From NCBI RefSeq assembly GCF_003573695.1, contig NW_020639929.1:3624406-3688405 (forward strand): a stretch of DNA of 64,000 nucleotides, written 5' to 3'. Every line of letters starts with the position of its first letter. Position 1 is the stretch's first letter. Shown here one piece after another: positions 13,701 to 21,791 of the stretch. Source of the DNA: Papaver somniferum (Eukaryota; Streptophyta; Magnoliopsida; Ranunculales; Papaveraceae). Below the pieces are notes generated by a model that was given only the letters and a program-made list of their open reading frames with translations, made no database searches and was not told the origin of the DNA. The position numbers were made by a program, and so were the translations under genes.

Positions 13701-14785
13701 CTATACATACCTGATATTGGGTTTGTACTAAACATGTAAATCTGGCTCTATCCAACACCAATATCGAGACATTGGTCCGAAGAAAATTCATTTATCTTCG
13801 TGGTACCATCAAGCTGGATCTTTTGCATAAAAGATCGCTGGATGTCTCCCACAGAGAAAAGCTAATCAATCTGTTTAAGTTTCGATTTTTGACAGGTTAG
13901 TTAAAGCAGCTAAAATATTTTCCCAGCTAAAGTCTGGTAACAGAGGATATTTATTTATCCTCCGATGGATTATGATTGTTCAGAAAAAGCTAGTGGAGAA
14001 TAAAAAGGATGGCACAATCATATGATCATTAGAAACTGTACAGAGGAAGATCATACCAAGTTTCTCAAGAAAAGGAAGCCGTTGAAGGAATAGTTCTTGG
14101 TCTTTATGCAATATAATCAGGCACAATGATCAGCTGAGAAGGCTTCTCATCAGGGAGAGTAAATCCACAAAAGAATATGGATATTGGGAACATTGGACAT
14201 TACGTCATGTACTCTTTTTCCTTGGTCAAGGTTTTGTCCCACTGGGTTTTCCTTGTCAAAGTTTTAACGAGGCATGCGAGTTCATTGCCATCCGCAGTTT
14301 AAAATGTTGTACTATTTTTCCTTTGTTTTGGTTTTTGTACCTTTGGATTTTTCCAGACAATGTTTTAATGAGGCAACATCTGCGGATCTATCATTGTTCT
14401 GAATGCTCATGTTTTCCTACAATCCTAGAACTATGATCAACAGCTAAAGAGATGGATATCCATATAATTTTTTACGGAATCAGTGATCGGATTATCACAC
14501 TTCAGTCTTAAGTCAGGTTTTTTTACCGCACACGATTTTTCCTGATAAATCCCACACGAAGCCAAACAAGCTGCATCGACAATGTTGTTGTGAGTTTCCA
14601 GATTTTGTCCTAAACGATTTTCCTGGCGAAGTTTTGACAAAAGGAGAAAATTTGTGACATCCAACGCCACACTAAAAGACCCAAGTATTATACTTTTATT
14701 CCTACGACAAGTTTTCGTCCTACCGGATTTTTCTTACACCATTTTGACGAGACAAAGTTTTAGAATGGTGGTCCAAGGGCAGTGT
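10751..14785 (+). mobile_element. Decayed Ty1/Copia-type internal region (remnant)
   Basis: Four kilobases of single-copy-looking, stop-rich DNA between the satellite and an LTR-like block. No reverse transcriptase, integrase or gag motif can be read in any frame. The assignment rests on its last 600 bp: phrases such as GTTTTGTCCCACTGGG and GTTTTAACGAGGCA, which resemble the pre-LTR region of plant Copia elements of the SIRE/Maximus type, and a polypurine-like GTCCAAGGGCAGTGT just before an LTR-like TG. The 5' part and 5' LTR are missing, presumably cut by the satellite junction. Frames of 60-77 codons here are unremarkable. It could also be a composite of several older fragments. Confidence 0.45.
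14220..14770 (+). repeat. Diverged direct repeats before the Copia-type LTR
   Basis: A unit of about 45 bp built from 'TTTTGTCC...GGATTTTCC...GTTTTGACGAGGCA' occurs at least four times, near 14224-14280, 14325-14375, 14600-14645 and 14705-14760, with substantial drift. Repeated 3' untranslated modules of this kind are known next to Copia LTRs. Confidence 0.6.
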
Positions 14786-15201
14786 TGTGTGACCACGTCA
14801 CTTATTAGTGGCCCACCACTAAAGGTCGAGAGCAGTCTATAAGCTTTCGGTGGAACTGATTTTTGTAGATAAAAACGAAACGGGATTAGTTTCACTTATC
14901 TATCTGTAAACAGATAATAAGCCTTTGTATGAGTTGCCATGTGTCCGGTGATGTGGCATAATTTTATTATACATGCTACATCAAAGCTAACTATATATAC
15001 TCCCTGTACTCGTAATGAGATGAAGAATGAAGAAGTCGAACAGTCTTAATTTTATTATGCATGATAACAGTGCCTAATGTCAACCATATAAACTTGCTTA
15101 AGTGGTTATTTAGTCACTACTTAATTTAATTGAAGCTTTACATTTAATCTCTGAGTTCGGGGTCGATTAAATTACTTCCGTAATTGAACTAATATGCAAC
15201 A
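14786..15201 (+). mobile_element. LTR-like block (putative 3' LTR of the Copia remnant)
   Basis: Starts with TGTGTGACCACGTCAC directly after a polypurine-like stretch and has a TATA-like CTATATATACTCC near 14990-15002. A plausible end is ATATGCAACA at 15201, giving a TG...CA unit of ~416 bp. No second copy exists in the window, so the right boundary is a guess and no target duplication could be confirmed. Confidence 0.45.
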
Positions 15202-16599
15202 TTCTCTATATTTTTTCCCCATATTTTTTCCACATACGCCCATGGATACATGAGATTAATACCACCTTGGAGGAAGTCAAAAGTAAAATTCTGCCTTGAG
15301 CCCTTGACAGAGGGAGTACATGAGAATTGTCTTGAGAATCGAACAAAGATTAAAATAAAAAAATAAATGCTGATCTACGAAATCAAGAAAATTTCTCAAT
15401 CCAAGAAATTTTACAAACTGTCCTTTATGAGGGACAGAGGAGTATTGTTTTCGCATATAGCATTGTAGGTTGGGAGACAGACTTCAACCATATAGCATTG
15501 AGGGATTCTCGAAATAGCGTTGTAGGTTGGGAGACAGACTTCAACCATATAGCATTGAGGGATTCTCTACCGCATTCATTCCAAATTTTGTTTGATGAGC
15601 CATTTCTTTATGGCAATATATTGTATATTCCCTACAACACAATTACTGTATGGTGACCAACAGACCAACAAGAATTTTTACGGCACTAGCACCAAAAAAA
15701 TCACGCCCTCCTCATACAGCAGCTCCTCTCTGTCTCCCTCCAGAGTCCAATGGAGGTCCTCATCGAGAATATTCCTTGGTGAAGGGTTTTTGGAAGTTAA
15801 ACCAAGATATGGATTTGGTTCGTGGATCATCATATGATGTTTTTTTATTTTTTTGCGAGAAAAAGATTATGATTTTATTGAAAAGAAAAAAAACGAAGTA
15901 CGATTACAAAGTACCCCATACCGTTACAAATCAGTTACACTTTCCCTTCCATTATAACTTTCCAATGTATTATTAATTGACTGAAATGGATAAACTTGAA
16001 CCAGTTTGATATTGATGTCCATAAGAAAATGGTGCTTTTGACTTCATCTATGGATACCGAGGCTTCTCTTCCTCTTTTTTTTACCATCACCCTTTGGTTA
16101 TTTTCATTCCAGAGAAGATAATCAGGGGCCATATCTTTCTCCCTCTATTTCTCCCTCTTCTAAATTTCCATGCCAGCATTTGATGTTCCATATCTTTTAT
16201 TTGGACCCACTGTTGATTGAAACCTTTTAAGAAGTAATTCCAGATCTCAAAAGCATATGATGTTGATCCAGTCCGAATGGATCAACTGCTGCAGTTGACG
16301 CAGTCAAGTTGGATCAACATACGTTGTTGACATACTATGCGATATTTGGAAGTTGAAGTTAACTAGAAGAACAAGTTGTGTTGGTTGCTTGTTTTAGAGT
16401 TTTACTATGTTTAGAGTTTCTTTGTGTTTCTAAAAGTGTGCTTTATTTAGAGTTTGATTTTATTAGGAAAGTACTTTGAGTGACTGTCAAGTTTGTGAGA
16501 TTATATGTATGCTATTCAGCCATGAAGAATTGTACACCGAATTTGATTATCAGTGTTGTCTTTTATTTGCTTCCGCGTGTGCTCTCCTTTCTCTTGCTC
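15202..16599. other. Intergenic stretch, no gene recognised
   Basis: AT-rich DNA with T-rich runs (about 15839-15900 and 16070-16080). Two overlapping frames of 81 and 108 codons around 15592-15976 look like nothing I recognise and have no supporting context. The one structural feature is the 57-bp direct repeat listed separately. Confidence 0.6.
15457..15567 (+). repeat. 57-bp direct repeat, two copies
   Basis: The block TGTAGGTTGGGAGACAGACT followed by TCAACCATATAGCATTGAGG occurs at about 15464 and again at 15521, nearly identical, in tandem. Confidence 0.85.
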
Positions 16600-16882
16600 G
16601 ATCCTACAAGGGTGGACATAAGCTGTGTCTCTAGAAGTTCCATATACTGGGGATGGGAAACCGTGGCATGTGAGCCACCCATTACTACAAAACTCCGCTT
16701 TTGAAAAAATAAAACAATAATGCTCCATGTAATGGCGGTCTATGAACATCATACCTTTATGTATATGTAACTTCACTGGTGCAATCTCAGGTGTATCTGG
16801 ATTTACCTTCAACACTTGAAGTGCTTCATTCTTTTAGGCTCATGTTCCCAAGCATGACAAGGTCGTGTAACTCATAATCTCC
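16600..16882 (-). pseudogene. SPT5-like pseudogene, C-terminal piece
   Basis: Read on the minus strand this gives NEALQVLKVNPDTPEIAPVK and, after an apparent internal deletion, HKGMMFIDRHYMEHYCFIF. These correspond to the middle-to-late KOW region of the plant transcription elongation factor SPT5 (NEAFQILKG...-like and YKGVLFIYDRHHLEHAGF-like stretches, recalled from family knowledge). The frame shifts just before NEALQ. The piece is the continuation of 17572-17695, from which it is separated only by a solo LTR. It is clearly non-functional. Confidence 0.7.
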
Positions 16883-17566
16883 TGTAGGTACACAAAATAG
16901 GTTCGCCACGTGGCCACACAAGAATGCACGAGATAGGACTGAGGGATCTCACTTAAAGATCTCGGTCAGTGGCTTGTCAAATCAAGTCAGGATCGTCATT
17001 ATTGAACAATCAACGAAATGAAAAATCCAGGCGCGAGATATCATATTGAGGCAAGGTGACTCGATTGAAGAAGTCTAAATTGCGAAGAATCAGTTGGAGT
17101 ACCCGGCAAGATAACAATCACGAAGTAAAGGTTGGCGAAATAAGGTTGCTTGGTTAAAAAGATAATTAGCAAAGTCAATAAATTACAGAGCAAGAAAGAG
17201 ACAGTTGTCCCGACAAACATCCAAAATTGTCAGCGAAAGAAAGGGAAAAACTTTATGGAAAATGATCCGGGAGAAGTATAAATCATCTCCACGAGATTCA
17301 GACGAGGTAAAATGAGTTGTACACCATTAGGGTCAATTGATCTATAAATAAGGGTCCTTGAGTAATGTAAAAGGAGAACGGAGTTGGAGAGAGGTGAGAA
17401 CTTTGCTTAGAGTGAGAAATTATGGTTTCCTTGTACTTGAGAACTTGTATTTTTTTACTACTTGGAGTGGTTAATTAATAAAGAGTTTCTCATCCAAAAC
17501 CTTTATTATGTCTTAGATCCGTTTCTTTTCTAACTTGGGTGTGCTACCGGATTTTCGGTAGTTACA
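16883..17566 (+). mobile_element. Solo LTR, 684 bp
   Basis: Begins TGTAGGTACACAAAATAGG and ends CGGATTTTCGGTAGTTACA, so it has TG...CA termini. It is flanked by the perfect 5-bp target duplication TCTCC (16878-16882 and 17567-17571). Inside are a promoter-like CTATAAATAAGG near 17331 and an AATAAA near 17478, as expected for an LTR read on the plus strand. No internal region remains, so the element was reduced by LTR-LTR recombination. It is not the same family as the Gypsy at 20502. It interrupts the SPT5 pseudogene inside a codon run reading R-I-G-D-Y-E. Confidence 0.9.
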
Positions 17567-17571
17567 TCTCC

Positions 17572-17695
17572 AATTCTGGTAGTAGCTCCAAAAGTTACTT
17601 CATAGTTGACCACAACGTTGTCAACAAAAACACATTGATATGGTCCCTAGACGCATCTGATACTATTATGAGCATATTACTGTTAACCTTGATAG
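17572..17695 (-). pseudogene. SPT5-like pseudogene, KOW-linker piece
   Basis: Minus-strand reading gives IKVNSNMLIIVSDASRDHIN, then after a one-base shift VFVDNVVVNYEVTFGATTRI, and across the solo LTR GDYELHDLVMLGN. This is the SPT5 segment that in plants reads VVKVDQHVLIILSD...VFADHVV...KIGDYELHDLVLLDN (family knowledge). The 5' side of this piece is cut by the foldback element at 17699-20187. Confidence 0.8.
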
Positions 17696-18614
17696 TATGA
17701 AATACCATATGGTCCTATGAATAATATATTAGGATGAGTCTAGTCCAGTTGACCCAGTCAACTGTCTGTTTGGTTTGGTAAAATATATTATAGTTTGGTC
17801 CTAAAAATTATGGTTTGGTCCTAAGATGACATCATGGATGATGTAATTTTGGTCTGGTAGGGATAAAAATATCCTTTTTTGGGGACCCGTATATATGCAA
17901 AAAATCAATGGAAAATAATTTTATTTTCAGATTCACTTTCTCTCTCTTAGTTTCAGATCTACTTTCTCTCTCATTTGATTTTTTTTCCTGCTGCTGTTTT
18001 GTTTGAAGATTGAGATGAAGATTTTATACAGAGAAAACTTCGAGATCTGCTACTATTTGGTTTTACGTCTCTCAATTAAAGAAAACCTAGGTCTGCAATG
18101 AAAACTTCGTTGCGTTCTTCTTTTTCTCTCTAGAAAAAAAATCAAGAAACGAAAGAAAAAAATGGAGTTTGATTTCTTGATTTTGTTTGATTTATATTTA
18201 TGTTTATTATACAGTAAAAAATGGTTGAGATCTTATTATTTACTTCTCTTTTCTGTTGTTGTTGTTAAACTGTTGATTTTGAAGATTGGGTTACTAATTT
18301 TTTTCATTTTTTGTTTGCGTGAAATACGGTGAAGATGATAATATTTCGGTGTTGCTGCTTTTTTTGTTGCGGCTGTTGTTTGATGATAAAGATCTGCAGT
18401 TGAAGATGTTAAAGATCCGCAGTTGAAGATTACGAGATCTGTTTGTTTAAAGACGATGAAGACTTCGAGATTTGTTTATGTTGAAGACGATGATTGATTT
18501 TTGATGATAAATATCTGTTGTTGTTTGTTCTGTTTGCTGCTACTGTTTAAGACGACGTGTTCTTGAAGATGATGAAGAATTTCTTTCTGCTGCTGTTTTG
18601 AAGATGATGATGCT

Positions 18615-19205
18615 GCAGTTCATTCCATAAATGAACTCTGTTTTTTTAGGTGAGTTCATTTCTGGAATGAACTCTGTTTTTTTAGGTTTTTGGAGTTCAT
18701 TTATGGAGTTCATTTCCGGAATGAACTCTGTTTTTTTAGGTTTTTATATGGAGTTCATTTCCGGAATGAACTCTGTTTTTTTAGGTTTTTATATGGAGTT
18801 CATTTCCTGAATGAACTCTGGTTTATATAGGTGATTTCTGAAAAAATAAGTAGAAATTAACAGGAGTTCATTTTGACGAATGAACTGCTACAAAAAAAAA
18901 GTAGAAATTAACACGGAAGGGTACTTTTGTCCATTTAACAGGAATGAACTCCTGTTAATTTCTACTTACTTTTTCAGAAATCACCTATATAAACCAGAGT
19001 TCATTCCAGAAATGAACTCCATATAAAAACCTAAAAAAACCAGAGTTCATTCCAGAAATGAACTCCATATAAAAACCTAAAAGAACAGAGTTCATTCCAG
19101 AAGTGAACTCCATATAAAACCTAAAAAAACCAGAGTTCATTCCAGAAATGAACTCCATATAAAAACCTAAAAAAAAAAGAGTTCATTTATGGAATGAACT
19201 GCAGC
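18615..19205. repeat. Palindromic ATGAACTC / GAGTTCAT repeat core of the foldback element
   Basis: Left half: four or more units of GGAGTTCATTTCCGGAATGA followed by ACTCTGTTTTTTTAGG. Right half: the same units inverted (CAGAGTTCATTCCAGAAATG, AACTCCATATAAAAACC). Each unit is itself a small palindrome (GAGTTCATTnnnGAATGAACTC). The halves face each other around an A-rich hinge at 18,860-18,960. Confidence 0.9.
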
Positions 19206-19675
19206 ATCATCATCTTCATCGTCTTCAACAACAGCATCAAACATCATCGTCTTCAAAATAGCACCAGCAACATCATATTCATCATGTTTATCGTCTTCAA
19301 CACGAGCAACAAACATAAAAAACCTAGATCTTCGTCTTCAACATCTTCATAATCAAAATCAAGATCTTCGTCTTCAACATCTTCATAAAAAATCAAGATC
19401 TTCAACATCTTTAACAGATGTAGATGAATCTTCAATAGCATCGGAAGATTTCGCCGTAAATTGTCTTTATCATCTATAACCACAGCAGCAACAAATAACA
19501 TGATTTCATCTTCATCATCGTAAACCCTAAGTTCATCTTCAACATCACCAACATGAGCAGCAATGTATTCAACAGTAGCAGGAAGAAAAAGAAGAAAAAT
19601 AATGGAGACGCCATTATTACTAAGAAGAAAAGAAGAAGAAGAAAAAAAGAAAGAGATTTGATCTGAAAATAAATA

Positions 19676-19937
19676 CTCCCTCCGTTCCATTTTGGATGAG
19701 TATCTAGGGTTATTTTTTTGTTCCACATTACTTGATAGTTTTCATATTTTTCCCACAAAACTACCATCAGTACCCTCACATTTTTTCTTGGAACCATAAG
19801 TTTATTTTTAAACACACAAATAACAATTAATGTTTGAAGATTTTACTCAAGGGCAGAAGTAGAATTTTTTTATATCTCTCCATTTCTTAATCTGCGTGAA
19901 AACTCCAAAAACATCATCCAAAATGGAACGGAGGGAG
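19676..19937. mobile_element. Tc1/Mariner-type MITE, 262 bp
   Basis: Terminal inverted repeats CTCCCTCCGTTCCATTTTGG (left) and CCAAAATGGAACGGAGGGAG (right) with flanking TA on both sides (19674-19675 and 19938-19939). The CTCCCTCCGT terminus and TA target are typical of plant Stowaway/Mariner MITEs. It is inserted in the right arm of the foldback element and has no counterpart in the left arm. Confidence 0.92.
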
Positions 19938-20225
19938 TATGAGAAAGAAAGTAAATCTAAAATAAGATTTTTTCTTTACTGATTTTTGTATATATGTGGC
20001 CTCAAAAGGGTATTTTTGCCACTACCTAGTGACAATTACATCATCCATGACATAATCCTAGGATCAAATCATTATTTCTAGGCCAAACCATAATATATAT
20101 TTCTAAATAGGACCAAACAGACAGTTAACTGGGTCAAATGGACTAGATTCTCTCTAATATATTATTTCTAGGACCATATGGTATTTCCTACTATAAATTT
20201 TCCCAGAGCTATATTAGTTTTCCCG

Positions 20226-20495
20226 ACCTAGAGGTATTTGCAAACGTATTTTGCATTCACAACAACTACTGTATGCAGGTCCTTCCTTTCTGGTCCGATA
20301 TAAAGATTATCATCTTCAGCTTTGTCAATCCATCCAGTCAGATTTGCAAGATCTCCTTTGGCAACATTAACAGCATCACCCTAGTACCGTACATCTTTAA
20401 ACGTCTTTCCGTGAAATAAATTCCAGTGCATCGTTCTCTCCTAGAGTCTACTGGTATCAGGTTCCTTATTCATCTGAAATCTGTTTATATCGCTG
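20226..20495 (-). pseudogene. SPT5-like pseudogene, KOW piece
   Basis: Minus-strand reading gives GDAVNVAKGDLANLTGWIDK followed by AEDDNLYIGPERKDLHTVVV and VNAKYVCKYL, matching the plant SPT5 stretch GDAV.V..GDLKNL.GWVEKV...V.I.PE.KGLP..LAVN...LCKYF. Upstream of it in another frame is RRERCTGIYFTERRLKMY, corresponding to the RRRD.MTGDYFENIGGM.FKDG segment. An in-frame TAG precedes GDAV. The piece ends a few bases before the Gypsy 5' LTR; its N-terminal continuation lies beyond that element and the F-box block, at 36.4 kb. Confidence 0.82.
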
Positions 20496-20501
20496 GCTCA
20501 T

Positions 20502-21356
20502 TGTGTACACATATATCTCACTATCAGACACGTGTATATAAAAAGGTACGTGGAAAGCATGCAGGCCAAAACATCAAAACATGATGCGTCACAAAACACC
20601 AAATAAACCCCGAGGAGTTACTTTATCTCATCCCCAAAAGAGGAGCTAAGATCAACGGTGGAGAGAAAGTTAGCTGACACGGACTGACAGGGGCAGAAGA
20701 CACTTGCCTGACACGAGCAGACCCCTCAACTACCCACATTAAACACTCTGAGCAGTGTACGTGTCGACCAACCTGTGGAACGAGCGAGGATGCCTCTGCG
20801 GGATCAAGGGGCAAACGCAGACCTCCGCGTGATGGACGCAAGGACACAAGAAGATAAGGTTCCAACGGTCTTCAGAGATGGGTCCCACGTTCTAACCTTA
20901 TAAATACCCAATCTCCACCAAGAGGAAGGGGGATCGAAAATATCAGGAAGGGAAGGAGAGAGAGAGAGAAACAGTAAGGGTAAGTTAATCCCTTAGAGGA
21001 GAGAAACATGTAAACCCCAAAAGTCATTCAACTATTCGTGTAACCGTGAAGAACATAGTAAAACAACAAACCCCGTGGATGTAGGCCTTAGTGATGAACC
21101 ACGTAAACCTTGGTCTTATTTAAATTTCAGCACTTTACATTCATTTAGCTCCGTGCATGTTTACTTATATGTTTTGTTTTCCTTAATACTTATATCCCAT
21201 GCACAAACGCCACGCATGGAGTTGTTGGATGAGGCCATGATAAACCCGAAGGTTTTGAGCCAATGAATCAACACCAGGGTACCATCATCATAATCTCTTT
21301 AGATGATAATGATTGATTGTGAGCGTTCGGACCCCCGCGTGGTTTGTGTGCTCACA
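20502..21356 (+). repeat. 5' LTR of the Gypsy element
   Basis: TGTGTACACATATATCTCAC to GGTTTGTGTGCTCACA. It contains a TATA-like TTATAAATAC at about 20898, followed by GA repeats (AGAGAGAGAGAG near 20960) whose length differs by 2 bp from the 3' LTR. Confidence 0.96.
20898..20907 (+). promoter_or_regulatory. LTR TATA box (putative)
   Basis: CTTATAAATACCC in both LTRs (second copy near 33499-33508), followed ~30-60 bp later by a purine-rich leader. Position and sequence fit a plant RNA polymerase II TATA box driving the genomic transcript. Confidence 0.6.
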
Positions 21357-21359
21357 ATT

Positions 21360-21377
21360 TGGCGCTAGAAACAGGGA
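21360..21377 (+). other. Primer binding site (putative)
   Basis: TGGCGCTAGAAACAGGGA starts three bases after the 5' LTR. It resembles the TGGCGC-type primer sites, complementary to tRNA 3' ends, seen in plant Gypsy elements. The exact tRNA cannot be named from this alone. Confidence 0.75.
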
Positions 21378-21791
21378 CTTCGTCCCGGTAAAAGATTTAT
21401 CTTGTCCTGTGATTTCATTTTAATTTGGCATATGATTGCTCTGATTTTATCAGCTCGGACCGTATAGATCATTCGTTAACTGTATTATGTTCAAAAACCC
21501 ACCTTTGGTCTTCGATAAGAGTTATTTTTCTAAGCGGGTTATTGTTCTAATCCGTCGTATTTACAATTTTCGTAGTTTTTATACTAAGGATCTCCTTTAA
21601 TAAAACTCTAACCCGTATTTTATAGCCTGCGGGTATTAATTCCCTCTTGAAAAATTTGTATTTCGCCAACTAACCCGCTTCACGTGGATATTCCCGTTTC
21701 TGTTGTTTGAAATAACTTATGCAGAGAGAACGTGTTGTGAGTAAAGAAGGCAAGTTTACGCGAGATTTCATTATCAACAAAAGGGCACGTG

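Larger units (their letters stand above)
17699..20187. mobile_element. Foldback-type element with ~1.2-kb inverted arms
   Basis: The left end GAAATACCATATGGTCCTA and the right end reading GGACCATATGGTATTTC are inverted copies. The match continues inward for hundreds of bases: left CTGTCTGTTTGG, ATGACATCATGGATGATGTA and TTCACTTTCTCTC find their reverse complements near 20120, 20045 and 19950. The arms meet near 18,900 in a region of short palindromic repeats. There is no coding capacity; the 157- and 113-codon minus frames near 19253-19815 are low-complexity D/E- and L-rich shadows of GA-rich repeats. A 262-bp MITE is nested in the right arm. The target duplication is unclear (possibly only TA). 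It sits inside the SPT5 pseudogene. Confidence 0.85.

Noticed and set aside
10751..14785. Reverse transcriptase or integrase remains in the Copia-like region
   Set aside because: I read all plus frames for copia motifs (YVDDML-type, DDE, HHCC) and found none convincing.
15592..15976. Overlapping 81- and 108-codon plus frames
   Set aside because: No recognisable domain, no flanking signals, and two frames overlapping at similar length suggests chance.
19253..19815. 157- and 113-codon minus-strand frames
   Set aside because: Composition is low-complexity and comes from GA/TC-rich repeats and the nested MITE in the foldback arm.
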